DNA of 64,000 nt, from the NCBI GenBank assembly GCA_023657465.1, contig JAGTJX010000003.1, forward strand, positions 918,344 through 982,343. Direction: 5' to 3'. The notes under the pieces are model-generated. The model was not told where the DNA came from. It did no database searches and saw only the letters and a list, made by a program, of their open reading frames with translations. Below are positions 35,439 to 44,775 of the stretch, in pieces. Position 1 is the stretch's first letter; each line of letters opens with the position of its first letter. The stretch comes from Lysobacteraceae bacterium (GTDB taxonomy: Bacteria; Bdellovibrionota; UBA1018; JAGTJX01). The position numbers and the translations under genes are program-made.

Positions 35439-36299
35439 CTAAGGACTCACATTGAGTGTGAATGTTGGATTTGGAGTAATCCCAGTCAATGCATGTGAAA
35501 AAATAATAGTCGTGCCACCCACTGAGCCTGTCGGATCAATCGAGAATGGAGCAGGATAAGTAGTGAAAGCATTGTTCTGGGTTTTCGCTCCCCCACTGGG
35601 AACAACATTCGTTCCTGAGCAGTTTGAACTTCCATAATCTGCCATAGCAATAGTTGCATCACCTGCATCTCGATTGACTACGAGATTGAGACCAGCAAAC
35701 GTCGCAGTATAGAGCGTAGTAAAGTCAGTGCTCGAAACCACATTTCCATAGGTATCTTTGAAATAAATAAAGTACGGAGTGCAACCAGCTGTAGCAGCAG
35801 AAACTGAATCAGCACCATTCAGATCCGTGCTAGAAGCAGACTGAAGTGCAAACATAAAGTTCACGGGTGTCGCAGCATAAACAGTAAACTCTTGAGTACC
35901 CTCAAGACTCACTGTGATCGGAGTTCCAAGGTATCCGGCAAGACGTGTGGTCAATGTCAGTGCACCAGATGCCGTAGAGTTCGCATAGAAAGTCTTAGAA
36001 GAAGTCGCAGAAGCTACAGTTGTGATGGTTACTGCTCCAGTAGCAGCTGCACAATCCGCACCCGTTTCATAAAACCTAATCCCACTTAAGTTCCCTGACA
36101 GCCCGATCTGTGCTGTCGTCGTACCAGGAACAACAAACGCTGATCCACTCTGACTGAGCGAGAGCGTGATATCCACACACTGACCTGCTACCCATTGTGA
36201 AACAGATGAAGTCAGTGCAATTGAGTTAGCCGCTTTAGGAACTTTTAATTTTCCACAGCCTATCATCATCACTGCAATCATTAGTATTCTAAGGAGCAT
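35439..36299 (-). CDS. Putative lipoprotein with beta-rich repeats, unknown function
   Basis: 286 residues. Lipoprotein signal MLLRILMIAVMMIGC with lipobox MIGC (Cys15). The mature part is Ser/Thr/Ala/Gly-rich with no charged helices and alternates short strands, resembling bacterial Ig-like surface domains; several Cys (in QCVD, DCAA, GCTP, NCSG) may pair. It overlaps the upstream barrel-like gene by 11 bp, so they are cotranscribed. A surface adhesin-like role is inference. Confidence 0.65.
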   Translation of the reverse strand: MLLRILMIAVMMIGCGKLKVPKAANSIALTSSVSQWVAGQCVDITLSLSQSGSAFVVPGTTTAQIGLSGNLSGIRFYETGADCAAATGAVTITTVASATSSKTFYANSTASGALTLTTRLAGYLGTPITVSLEGTQEFTVYAATPVNFMFALQSASSTDLNGADSVSAATAGCTPYFIYFKDTYGNVVSSTDFTTLYTATFAGLNLVVNRDAGDATIAMADYGSSNCSGTNVVPSGGAKTQNNAFTTYPAPFSIDPTGSVGGTTIIFSHALTGITPNPTFTLNVSP

Positions 36300-37662
36300 A
36301 GACCACCCCTAACCCATAATTATTCCATTGGAGTAAGTTCACATTACTGAGCGATTGATAATAAAAGCTGTCCCACTGAGCTCTCACAGCCCAATTCGCA
36401 TTAAACCAATACTCTGCGTTGATATTGAGGTGACGATTCTCGAGAGAAAATTGGCTGAGTGCCTCCGTCAGAATTGCGTATCGAGCAGTGACGACTCCAC
36501 CGCGACGAATATTCACATCTCCATGAGGAATCCTGATGACAAGATCCACATAAGGACCCGCGAGATAATCAAAACCGTAGCTGGAACTAACTGTGAGCAT
36601 CCCGTAGTAGAAACCACCGAAATGAACTGTCCAAAACGCTTTTTGCCATTTGTTTTTGAAAGCAGGACCTACACCCGCATAAGCTCCATAGAGTAATCCC
36701 ATGGGAAAGTCTGTAGTCGTCTGACTCACTCTAAAAGTGAACGCTTGATTGAGGAATGCATGGAAGTTCCAATCTAAGAACCGGTGGATCATTCTGCGTT
36801 TGTGATCAACATCGAGTCTGATGCCTGTCCAATTCACAGCACCTACATCTGGATTCTCGGAATAAACCATGTAATTAAACATCATTCCAAACTGCCAACG
36901 AGAAGGTGGATAAGGCAGAATCTTTTTAGGTGGAGGACCTTGGCCAATTTTTAAAGCGACCTCGAAGTCGCCCTTGGACAACCAAAACTCTCCCCAGTCT
37001 TTTTCTGATTTTCGTGGGACTGCAGGGAATGAAAAATGAATCGTATTGCCATCTATTTTTGGTTTTAACCCTCGGAGAGTGTCGCCGAATCTTGGAGTCC
37101 ACTCCTTAGAGATCAGTGCATCTACTATGAGCTCATCAGTAGCAGTGAGTGAACAATGAAAAGCAACATACGGAATGCGCTTTAAATCAGGAAGTCCGCC
37201 AACTCTCAAGCCTGCTTGATCACAGTCCATACCCAGTACTCCAAAGGGAGTCATAGCAGATCTTGAGACCTGAATATTCACATCATAAAATACTTTTTTC
37301 CAATCTGTTGCATTCGGCTCTAACCGCCAGAAGCTCATTCCCGTTTTGAATTCTAAGTTATTGATTACTGCTGTGAAAGTTTGTTCATCAATTCGAACCC
37401 AACCTTCTCCCGCACTGATCATCTCATCCGTCTTGTAACTCTCCGGAAGTTTAACAATCAGAACACCACTTACTTTTGAATCATTCTGATTTTCTGGAGA
37501 GGGCTCAGTGAAAGTCCAAGTAATTGAACCTTCTTGTTTCAGATCTGCAAAGAGTCTGCCCTTATTGTAGTTCAGTTGAATGGAGTAATGCACTTGGTCT
37601 GTGTGTCCGGCAAACACACTCCCGCTCATGAAGGTGAAGATGAGCAAAACACGACTAAACAT
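36289..37662 (-). CDS. Exported protein with a predicted C-terminal outer-membrane beta-barrel
   Basis: 457 residues with a signal peptide (about 1-18, ending VFA). Residues 20-240 look like a soluble beta-rich domain. Residues about 255-457 are a run of amphipathic strands rich in Tyr, Phe and Trp with Gly turns (for example LLYGAYAGVGPAF, FGGFYYGML), ending YGLGVVYAP, as in small outer-membrane barrels. No named family recognised. Coupled to the downstream lipoprotein gene by an 11-bp overlap; 79 bp separate it from the SH3/barrel gene at 37742. Confidence 0.6.
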   Translation of the reverse strand: MFSRVLLIFTFMSGSVFAGHTDQVHYSIQLNYNKGRLFADLKQEGSITWTFTEPSPENQNDSKVSGVLIVKLPESYKTDEMISAGEGWVRIDEQTFTAVINNLEFKTGMSFWRLEPNATDWKKVFYDVNIQVSRSAMTPFGVLGMDCDQAGLRVGGLPDLKRIPYVAFHCSLTATDELIVDALISKEWTPRFGDTLRGLKPKIDGNTIHFSFPAVPRKSEKDWGEFWLSKGDFEVALKIGQGPPPKKILPYPPSRWQFGMMFNYMVYSENPDVGAVNWTGIRLDVDHKRRMIHRFLDWNFHAFLNQAFTFRVSQTTTDFPMGLLYGAYAGVGPAFKNKWQKAFWTVHFGGFYYGMLTVSSSYGFDYLAGPYVDLVIRIPHGDVNIRRGGVVTARYAILTEALSQFSLENRHLNINAEYWFNANWAVRAQWDSFYYQSLSNVNLLQWNNYGLGVVYAP

Positions 37663-37741
37663 GTTGTCTTAAATTATAACGGATATTGCGAATCACTGTA
37701 AAAATAGTTTGATGTTGGTTTTTTGACAGTGGATTTGAAAA

Positions 37742-38623
37742 CTAGAAACCAATCAAAAATCCAGCACCACCAAAAGGACCGTACATTAAGAAATTTTGCT
37801 CGAAGCTAGGAGCAGTTCCGTTGTCAGAATTAAACGTATTATTACCAGAAAAAAATGCTCGGCCGCCTGCTTCTAGAAAAAATCCAAATGAATCACTGAT
37901 TTCAAAATTGAACTCTAACTTCCCTATTCCTGCGAAAATCATCATTGGGTTCATATAGGAAACAGTCTCAGTGGCTATTTCTGAAACTTGAAAGCGATTC
38001 ATCAATCCTAGACCTCCACCTGCACTTAATTTCAGTGTAAAATGACCTGCATCAACAAGCTGAAGGACTAATCCAAGATTAATGGGGATTGACGAGAAAC
38101 TATAGGTATCTGTACTCACTGCTCCTGTTCCGCTCCACATGAGGTATTCCCCCCTCAAGAAAAACCCAGAGCCTGATGACAATAAGTACTGAATCTCTAG
38201 CCCTCCGAATATACTCATTCCCATAGATGTAAAATCATTAGGAAAGTTAGTCTTGAGCCCTGGGTAGATGAGCAGATTCACTCCGCCTGTCGGACGAATG
38301 TACCAAGAGGGCTTCACTTTCACTCCCCAGCTTGGTTTTGAAATCACGTTTTGTGTTTCAGGATCATAGAGAGTGACTTTGTCCATCGGTGCCCAGCCCA
38401 CACTGCCGTCATCCAACCTCACCTTGTAGAATCCTTCGATGGGATAGTTTGAAGCTTCGAATGCTGTTCCTTCAGGGAGTACAACGAGTACTTTTGCTGT
38501 TTGGTTAGGGGCTACAAAGATTTTCAATTCACCTTTGGTGATTCGAGCTGGGAGGGCTGCTTGAGTGTCTCTTGAAGCGATAGTCGAGAGAGTCAAACTC
38601 AAGAAAACCCAGATTAACTTCAT
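37742..38623 (-). CDS. SH3b domain plus outer-membrane beta-barrel protein
   Basis: 293 residues: signal peptide (about 1-22), an SH3b-type domain (about 25-85, with KIFVAPNQTAKVLVVLPEGTAF and GFYKVRLDDGSVGWAPMDKV), a linker, and a barrel of about eight strands (about 105-293) that ends in Phe (GGAGFLIGF), the usual C-terminal signal for barrel assembly. SH3b domains bind peptidoglycan, so the protein may tie the outer membrane to the cell wall. Its ATG overlaps the stop of the M23 gene by 4 bp, linking it to the murein-hydrolase cluster. Confidence 0.75.
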   Translation of the reverse strand: MKLIWVFLSLTLSTIASRDTQAALPARITKGELKIFVAPNQTAKVLVVLPEGTAFEASNYPIEGFYKVRLDDGSVGWAPMDKVTLYDPETQNVISKPSWGVKVKPSWYIRPTGGVNLLIYPGLKTNFPNDFTSMGMSIFGGLEIQYLLSSGSGFFLRGEYLMWSGTGAVSTDTYSFSSIPINLGLVLQLVDAGHFTLKLSAGGGLGLMNRFQVSEIATETVSYMNPMMIFAGIGKLEFNFEISDSFGFFLEAGGRAFFSGNNTFNSDNGTAPSFEQNFLMYGPFGGAGFLIGF

Positions 38624-39519
38624 CTCAGAACTTCCATCGCATCGAGCGCATTGACTTTAATTCGATGTATGAGAACTCCCCAATGAAGGTGTGGACCACT
38701 CACGCGTCCTGATGCACCCGAGAGTCCTAGCATATCTCCAGGTTTCACAATATCGCCTACTTTTACAGAAAACTTGCTCATGTGAAAATACTGAGTGAAG
38801 AAACCATTGCCATGATCGAGGAGTATTGTCCCACCAGAAAAATAGAGATCTTTTGCAAGAGCGACTTTTCCTTGCGTCGGAGCGAAGATGGGAGTGCCTA
38901 CAGGAGCTCTGAAGTCAGTGCCCGCGTGATAACTCTTCATAGCACCATTATAAACCCGTCTAGTGCCATAACTGCTAGTGATTTCGCTACGCATTGGCAA
39001 AACAAGTGGGTCTTTCCAAATTCGATTGGCCTCAGAACTTTTGTAAACTTTATTGATCTCTTCTTGTTCTCTTGCAATTCGTGGGAGTGCAGACTTAGGA
39101 GGAGTCACCTTTGATGGATCAACAGAAAGTTTCTCAAAGGGATACTTTCCCGATTTTAAGACAAACGGAATACTGAAAGTTCTCTCAGCATCGTTTTCTT
39201 TCCATAGTATTTCAAAATTCTTTTCTCCTGGAGGCGTATCAAATGCGACTGCGAAAACGGACTCATAGGTTGCTTCTTCACCGCTCACACCGGTCTCTAC
39301 TACTGCAAACTCCGTATCACCGAATCGAGCTTTGAGCTTGAGGCCCTTCGGTCCAGTGATCTCAGCACGGTTGAGTGTGCCATCGATCATTTCAGATCTG
39401 AGCAATTTACCTTGAAGAATGACTTTTGATGCTGGCGAGTGTGCCGCACCCATACTGATGACTATGCCAGCAACAGTGATTAGTTTACTCAGCAGCAACC
39501 AGTGTTTTTGATCCATCAT
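38620..39519 (-). CDS. M23-family metallopeptidase (LytM domain), exported
   Basis: 299 residues with an N-terminal signal or anchor (about 8-26), a beta-rich region, and a C-terminal LytM domain (about 175-299) whose zinc ligands are intact: YHAGTDF (His-x3-Asp) and HLHWG. The domain also shows SSYGTRR before the first ligand, GNGFFTQYFHM and GDMLGLSGASGRVSGPHLHW. It should cut peptidoglycan cross-bridges. The start overlaps xseA by 35 bp. It is the one apparently active M23 enzyme in the cluster, so it could be the target of the EnvC-like activator (inference). Confidence 0.9.
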   Translation of the reverse strand: MMDQKHWLLLSKLITVAGIVISMGAAHSPASKVILQGKLLRSEMIDGTLNRAEITGPKGLKLKARFGDTEFAVVETGVSGEEATYESVFAVAFDTPPGEKNFEILWKENDAERTFSIPFVLKSGKYPFEKLSVDPSKVTPPKSALPRIAREQEEINKVYKSSEANRIWKDPLVLPMRSEITSSYGTRRVYNGAMKSYHAGTDFRAPVGTPIFAPTQGKVALAKDLYFSGGTILLDHGNGFFTQYFHMSKFSVKVGDIVKPGDMLGLSGASGRVSGPHLHWGVLIHRIKVNALDAMEVLR

Positions 39520-40708
39520 GAAACACCACCTTTAGTTTTTGTCCTGCGCTGATCTCTACAGCACGTTTAATGACTCGAGTAGAATCTTTGTCATCTTTAA
39601 TAATCGTATATCCACGCTCGAGAACTTTCAGAGGAGAGAGCGCATCGAGTTTCCCGAAAATTTGAGCCATAATCATTTTTTTGCGCTCAATTGAAACCTT
39701 CATTGCTTGATTCAGTCTTGAACTCCAATCATCGCATTTCTGCGCTTGATCTCTTAGCCTGTCTCGCGGATCTCGAAGCTGCCGGGCAATAGATTGAAAG
39801 TTTTGTAGCTTTTGCGCAAGTCCTCGTTTGAACCCATTCCATAGGCGAGTCTTGAGCTCCATCACAATATTCGCCATGTCTGCCCACTTCGCAGTGACAA
39901 TCTCTGCTGCTGCTGATGGAGTGGGTGCTCTTAAATCAGCAACAAAGTCTGCGATGGTGAAGTCTGTTTCATGTCCTACAGCTGAGATCACTGGCAGCTT
40001 CGAATTGCGAATCGTGCGTGCGAGTTCTTCATTATTGAAACACCAGAGGTCTTCAATACTTCCTCCACCACGAGCGAGAATGATGACATCACCAAAGTTT
40101 TGCTCATTCGCAGTTTTGATCGCCTGAATGATTTTGAAGTGAGCGTCTGCACCTTGTACAACTGTGGGGACGACCGTTATTCTGACATGAGGAGCGCGTC
40201 TACTCATGACATTGATGATGTCTCTCACGACTGCACCAGTAGGAGAAGTTACTACAGCAACTCTTGAAACATAAGAAGGAAGCTGACGTTTCTTTTCAAT
40301 ATCAAACAAGCCTTCTCTTTTTAATTTTTCTTTAAGTTGTTCAAACGCCATCTGAAGAGCGCCAGCTCCAAGCGGTTCCAGATGATCAACTACAATCTGA
40401 TAGCTTCCGCGTGGAGGATATACAGAAATTTTCCCGCGGCATAGGACTTCTAATCCATCTTTAAGCTTCACCTGAGATGAGAGTGATCGTTTACCCCAGC
40501 CAAAAAAAGCAGCTGAAATCATGGACGAATCATCTTTTAAGCTGAAGTACAGATGCCCTGAAGGCGCTGGCTTAAAATTACTGATTTCGCCTCGGACCCA
40601 GACATTATTAAACTCGGGCTCAAGTGTGCTTTTGATTTTAGTTGTGAGTTCAGAGACTGTTACTCCTGATTGAGCTTTGGCCTCAGCGAAAAGCGGTAAA
40701 TCGTTCAT
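39485..40708 (-). CDS. xseA: Exodeoxyribonuclease VII large subunit
   Basis: Catalytic subunit of exonuclease VII, which degrades single-stranded DNA in repair. 407 residues, slightly shorter than E. coli XseA. N-terminal OB fold (NVWVRGEISNFKPAPSGHLYFSLKDD), catalytic domain with VTSPTGAVVRDI, ARGGGSIEDLW and SAVGHETDFTIADFVADLRAPTPSAAAE, then a helical region and the C-terminal LERGYTII segment. No xseB is seen nearby. Overlaps ctpA by 4 bp and the M23 gene by 35 bp. Confidence 0.94.
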   Translation of the reverse strand: MNDLPLFAEAKAQSGVTVSELTTKIKSTLEPEFNNVWVRGEISNFKPAPSGHLYFSLKDDSSMISAAFFGWGKRSLSSQVKLKDGLEVLCRGKISVYPPRGSYQIVVDHLEPLGAGALQMAFEQLKEKLKREGLFDIEKKRQLPSYVSRVAVVTSPTGAVVRDIINVMSRRAPHVRITVVPTVVQGADAHFKIIQAIKTANEQNFGDVIILARGGGSIEDLWCFNNEELARTIRNSKLPVISAVGHETDFTIADFVADLRAPTPSAAAEIVTAKWADMANIVMELKTRLWNGFKRGLAQKLQNFQSIARQLRDPRDRLRDQAQKCDDWSSRLNQAMKVSIERKKMIMAQIFGKLDALSPLKVLERGYTIIKDDKDSTRVIKRAVEISAGQKLKVVFHDGSKTLVAAE

Positions 40709-42069
40709 TTTGTCCCAGTCCCTTTAAGTCCTTTAAACACTTCATAGGATTTTAAGAAGCTAAGAGCCGATTGAACTTGGTAGTCTTCCTTCGGATTGTA
40801 TTTTATCGGCGTCATTTCATCTTTGTCTTTTCCAGATGCTTTACCTTCGCCGTCTTCTTTTTTCTTATTGATGTACTCAAGCTCTTCAGTCGTAAACTCT
40901 TCAGAGGCTTCTGATTCTCCCTTTTCTTCGTTGACGATATGACCTTTTAAATCTTTTTCACGCTGAGCTACACGTTTGATTTTTGCTTTAGCAAGTAGCT
41001 TAGGATCATACTCATCGAGGAGAATATCTGGGATCATTCCCTTCTCCTGAATACTGCGTCCGTTCGGTGTGTAGTATCTCGCAATCGTGAGCTTCAAGCC
41101 CATCTCATTGCCGAGTTCAATCACTGATTGCACAGAGCCCTTACCGAAAGTCGGCTGACCCATGATCACTGCGCGCTTATGATCTTGTAATGCGCCCGCA
41201 ACAATTTCAGCTGCTGAAGCGGTGCTCGAGTTCACGAGTACAGCGAGTGGGAATTCCTTGTAAGCCATTCCTGGTTTCGCGTGCTTCACTTCTTTCTGGC
41301 TCTTATTTCTACCGATCGTAGAAACAATCACTCCTTCTGGAATGAAGAGTGACGAAACATCTACTGCTTGATCGAGGAGTCCGCCTGGATTAGTTCTTAG
41401 ATCAAACACTAACCCTTTAAGCGGAGCTTTCTGAGACATTGCATCGATTGCAGCTTTGACGTCTGCAGCAGCAGACTCGTTGAATTGAGTGAGTCTCACG
41501 TAACCGTATCCGTTTTCTAATGTTTCAGATTTTACAGATCGAATCTTAATCAACTCACGAGTGAGTGTGATGTCTTTGAACTTCTCGAATCCTTGTCTGT
41601 AGATGGTGAGTTTGACTGAGCTTCCTTTTTTGCCACGCATTTTTGCAACTGCTTCAACCAAACTCAATCCTTTCGTGCTTTCGCCTTCTACTTTCACGAT
41701 ACGATCTCCAGGTTTCAGTCCTGCTCTCCATGCTGGAGTGTCATCGATCGGTGCTACTACCGTGAGGATGTTGTCTTGAACGGTGATCTCGAATCCTACT
41801 CCGCCGAATTTTCCGCTAGTGTCGATTTTGATGTCTTTAAAAATATCTGGCGGTAAAAAGTTGGAGTGAGGATCGAGTGTCTCCATCATTCCTTTGATCG
41901 CACCTCTAATGAGAGTGTCGTTCTTCACTTCTTCGACATAATTTTGTTCAATAAAATGAAGTACTTTTTGGAAGAGCTCTAAGTTCTTATATCGATCGTT
42001 TTCAAGTGCGTAGGTGTTAAGAGAATACACTCCGAGGACAAGGAGGAGACCGGATTTGAGGATGCTCAT
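40705..42069 (-). CDS. ctpA: Carboxyl-terminal processing protease (S41 family)
   Basis: Periplasmic serine protease, 454 residues. Signal peptide (about 1-22), N-terminal helical part, PDZ domain (about 85-175, GGVGFEITVQDNILTVV), catalytic domain with the nucleophile in NSSTASAAEIVAG and the general-base Lys in TFGKGSVQSV, then a Lys/Glu-rich C-terminal region. CtpA enzymes often trim or degrade murein hydrolases and their activators, and here the gene lies directly between envC-like and xseA with 4-bp overlaps on both sides, next to ftsEX. Confidence 0.94.
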   Translation of the reverse strand: MSILKSGLLLVLGVYSLNTYALENDRYKNLELFQKVLHFIEQNYVEEVKNDTLIRGAIKGMMETLDPHSNFLPPDIFKDIKIDTSGKFGGVGFEITVQDNILTVVAPIDDTPAWRAGLKPGDRIVKVEGESTKGLSLVEAVAKMRGKKGSSVKLTIYRQGFEKFKDITLTRELIKIRSVKSETLENGYGYVRLTQFNESAAADVKAAIDAMSQKAPLKGLVFDLRTNPGGLLDQAVDVSSLFIPEGVIVSTIGRNKSQKEVKHAKPGMAYKEFPLAVLVNSSTASAAEIVAGALQDHKRAVIMGQPTFGKGSVQSVIELGNEMGLKLTIARYYTPNGRSIQEKGMIPDILLDEYDPKLLAKAKIKRVAQREKDLKGHIVNEEKGESEASEEFTTEELEYINKKKEDGEGKASGKDKDEMTPIKYNPKEDYQVQSALSFLKSYEVFKGLKGTGTK

Positions 42070-43214
42070 ACTTCCACTTTAGACGATGGGTTTACCCACT
42101 GCAACGGATTCAGAGGAACATTACGAGAACGGATTTCGAAATAGAGAGATTGACCCATCGTTCCAGTTTTTCCGATAATATCACCTGGACCGACCGCATC
42201 TCCCTCTTTCTTGGAGCGAGCACCTAACTTACCGCAGAGAGAGAAATAATGACCACCGTGGTCAATAATCACAACTTGTCCGAGATTCGGCAGCTCACCT
42301 GAAAAAGCGACCTTGCCTGTGTAAATTGATCTCACATCGAGCGCAGCTTGACCCACTTCAATTTCTACGCCTTTTTTGAATACATTCATCTGCAGAGAAT
42401 CATCCCAGCCTTGGCCATAGGCTTGAGCCAGTTTTCCATTGATGGGAAGAGCAAGCTTACCTTTCATCCGAGCGAAGTCCGTGACGACGAGATCTTCTTC
42501 AGCTTTTTCGAGTTCTTGTCTTGCGTTGAATTGAGCGATGAGACTCTCCACTTCGACTTCACGCTCTTTCAATCGCTGATACTGAGTGAGCCTCTCAGCA
42601 CTTTGAGCATGATGACGCTTCAGCATCTCAGTTTCGATTTTCTGATTGAGCTTTAACGTGCCTTCTCGCTCAGCGAAGTCTTGCACAAGGATAGCTAGTT
42701 CTTCACGTTCTTTCTGAATTTTTTGGTCGAGAGTCTCTACATCTTGCCAGTCAGCCTTGAGGCTTTCAATGTCACGAATTCCTCGATCTACGAGTTTAGA
42801 AACTATTTTTGTTTTAGCTGATTCGTAGCGCTCTTTTTCGAGTGGATTCTGCTGTTCAGCTGACGACTCACGACTCGCATGAGCAAGATCCTTCAAATGA
42901 GTTCTTAAGGAAACTTGCTTTTTATTAATCTTGGTTTGAAGGTTTGATTTTCTTACAACGAGATCAGAGATCAGTGTTTCCAACTCACCTTGTCTCAACT
43001 CAATAAAACTCCGTTCTGCTTTTTGAAGTTTGATTAATTTTCGAAGATTCACGATTCTTGATTTTGCGTGCTTCTCGTCCTTCATTGAGTCGAGCAGATC
43101 TTGCTCCACCCGTAAGCGCTCATATTGAGTAGAGTGAAGTTTATTGGAAAGAGATGTAGGAACGGGTGATGCACTGACTTCGAATATGAAAGCGGAAACC
43201 AAAAACCAAATCAC
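42066..43214 (-). CDS. EnvC-like murein hydrolase activator (coiled coil plus degenerate LytM)
   Basis: 382 residues: signal peptide (about 1-16), a long Glu/Lys/Leu-rich coiled coil (about 20-230) and a LytM/M23-like domain (about 255-375). Zinc ligands are missing: the first site reads KKGVEIEV instead of His-x3-Asp, and the last reads SLYFEIR instead of HLHFE. As in E. coli EnvC, this points to an activator of amidases rather than an enzyme. It directly follows ftsX (4-bp overlap), which normally recruits EnvC through its periplasmic loop. Confidence 0.88.
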   Translation of the reverse strand: MIWFLVSAFIFEVSASPVPTSLSNKLHSTQYERLRVEQDLLDSMKDEKHAKSRIVNLRKLIKLQKAERSFIELRQGELETLISDLVVRKSNLQTKINKKQVSLRTHLKDLAHASRESSAEQQNPLEKERYESAKTKIVSKLVDRGIRDIESLKADWQDVETLDQKIQKEREELAILVQDFAEREGTLKLNQKIETEMLKRHHAQSAERLTQYQRLKEREVEVESLIAQFNARQELEKAEEDLVVTDFARMKGKLALPINGKLAQAYGQGWDDSLQMNVFKKGVEIEVGQAALDVRSIYTGKVAFSGELPNLGQVVIIDHGGHYFSLCGKLGARSKKEGDAVGPGDIIGKTGTMGQSLYFEIRSRNVPLNPLQWVNPSSKVEV

Positions 43215-44062
43215 GCATCACTCCCGATGAGTCCTACACCCATGCCTACCAGAATACTCACACCCATGAGTGCAAACCCAATGAGCATTTTAGGATCGGA
43301 AAGATTGGCAAGCGCTGGAGAGAAAACTCTCAATGCGCCCGTGATTTTCGCTGCAAAAGAAACCCAAAGAATGAAACTCAACAATCCAGAAAGTAATCCA
43401 ACAGAAATTCCCGAGAGAAGCGCTGGAGTTTTCTTCTCAAACTCACTAGCACCCATGAGTTCCATGAGTGAGAGAGTTTCCTTGTGTTGAGAGCTTATCG
43501 AACGTCCCAAGAGCACTACACCACAAATTCCCGCAATCAGAAGGCCTACAAACATGAACTTAGAGAAGAGTCTCAATGTCTGAAAAGGGCCCGCAGCTTG
43601 CCTGAGCTTATTGTAGCTGATATCAATCGAATCGACTCCGGTGAGTTTTTTTATTTCAGGAATCACATTCGAGTTCAAAGTCCCTGCAACTGAAACATAC
43701 TTTGGCACAGTGACTTTCATCTCAGGTCCTAACTGATAAACTTCATCGATGAGATCTGGATAATTCTTCTTCATTTCTTCTAAGAATCCATCTGAACTGA
43801 TCATGCGAATATCAGGGTGAGCACCAACAGATGTGCGGATCGAATCCACGATTCTTTTCTCATCACTGGCATTTGTATCTGAATTCAAATAAACAGTGAG
43901 AACTTGGTCAGATCTGAGCTTGGTGACAAGAGGTTTGAGCTCTCTATCCATCCAAAAGAACAAACTCATCAGAAAAATCATGAACGAGAAGCTAATCGCA
44001 CTCAGAGTTTGAACGACTGCAGATTTTCTCCAGGGTCTCATTGCGAGTTTTAATAAATACAA
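43211..44062 (-). CDS. ftsX: Cell division protein FtsX
   Basis: ABC-type membrane subunit that, with FtsE, transmits ATP hydrolysis to periplasmic hydrolase activators at the septum. I take a TTG start at 44062, preceded at 7 nt by GGAGG (44070-44074), giving 283 residues. The ATG at 44107 would overlap ftsE by 58 bp and lacks such a site. Four membrane helices: one near the N-terminus (about 20-40), then three from about 165 to 283 (FMFVGLLIAGICGVVLLG and two more), with the large periplasmic loop between helices 1 and 2. Overlaps the EnvC-like gene by 4 bp. Confidence 0.93.
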   Translation of the reverse strand: MYLLKLAMRPWRKSAVVQTLSAISFSFMIFLMSLFFWMDRELKPLVTKLRSDQVLTVYLNSDTNASDEKRIVDSIRTSVGAHPDIRMISSDGFLEEMKKNYPDLIDEVYQLGPEMKVTVPKYVSVAGTLNSNVIPEIKKLTGVDSIDISYNKLRQAAGPFQTLRLFSKFMFVGLLIAGICGVVLLGRSISSQHKETLSLMELMGASEFEKKTPALLSGISVGLLSGLLSFILWVSFAAKITGALRVFSPALANLSDPKMLIGFALMGVSILVGMGVGLIGSDA

Positions 44063-44739
44063 AACGAATCCTCCAACGTGAGTGATCCCGATTTCAAAAC
44101 TGCGCATTTCTTACGAACTCTTCTGATCATTTCGCGGTCGTGAGTAGCAATGAGGACTGCAGTCCCCTTTTGATTCTCATTAAGGAGATGATTCATCAGA
44201 TTCCAAGTGAAGTCACGATCCTGTGCTCCTGTAGGCTCATCAGCAATAATGAGATCAGGAGATCTGACGAGTGCTCGTGCAACAGCAACTCGTTGAGATT
44301 CTCCTCCGGAGAGTGTGAGTCCCATTTTGGCGTGGCTACTGGCTAGTCCCACGCGCTCTAGAATTTCATTAATTTTTGTTCTGGCCTTGGCTCCCGTGTG
44401 TGCCTTGGGGCCACCCAGACTCAGCGAGAGAGCGACATTATCGTAAACTGAAAGATCAGGAATGAGTCTCACATTTTGTGGGATGTATCCGATCGACTGT
44501 CGGATCGTTCTTAGGGTACTGGAAGATATTTTCCCCAAATCATAACCAAATAACTCCAGCGTTCCCTTGGTTTGCTTTTCTTCTGTGACAAGAATTCTCA
44601 GGAGTGACGACTTACCCGCACCTGATCCGCCTAAGAGGTAGAGGAACTCTCCTCTTTCGACATTGAGATTCACTCCACTCAATACTGGGGTTTCACCGAA
44701 ATACCATTTTGTTAAATCTTTGATCCGAATCAACATCAC
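44050..44739 (-). CDS. ftsE: Cell division ATP-binding protein FtsE
   Basis: ABC ATPase, 229 residues, partner of FtsX. Walker A GGSGAGKSS at 37-45, Q-loop GYIPQNVRL, signature LSGGESQRVAVARAL, Walker B LIIADEPTGAQD and the switch His in ATHD. First gene of a minus-strand cluster ftsE-ftsX-envC-like-ctpA-xseA-M23-SH3/barrel, in which every junction overlaps. Divergent from the CPBP-like gene across 36 bp. Confidence 0.95.
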   Translation of the reverse strand: MMLIRIKDLTKWYFGETPVLSGVNLNVERGEFLYLLGGSGAGKSSLLRILVTEEKQTKGTLELFGYDLGKISSSTLRTIRQSIGYIPQNVRLIPDLSVYDNVALSLSLGGPKAHTGAKARTKINEILERVGLASSHAKMGLTLSGGESQRVAVARALVRSPDLIIADEPTGAQDRDFTWNLMNHLLNENQKGTAVLIATHDREMIRRVRKKCAVLKSGSLTLEDSFCIY

Positions 44740-44775
44740 TATTAGGATACATGGTATGCTGGTAATAGAAAACCC

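Noticed and set aside
42066..43214. Active M23 endopeptidase
   Set aside because: The zinc ligands are replaced (KKGVEIEV and SLYFEIR), so it is described as an EnvC-like activator.
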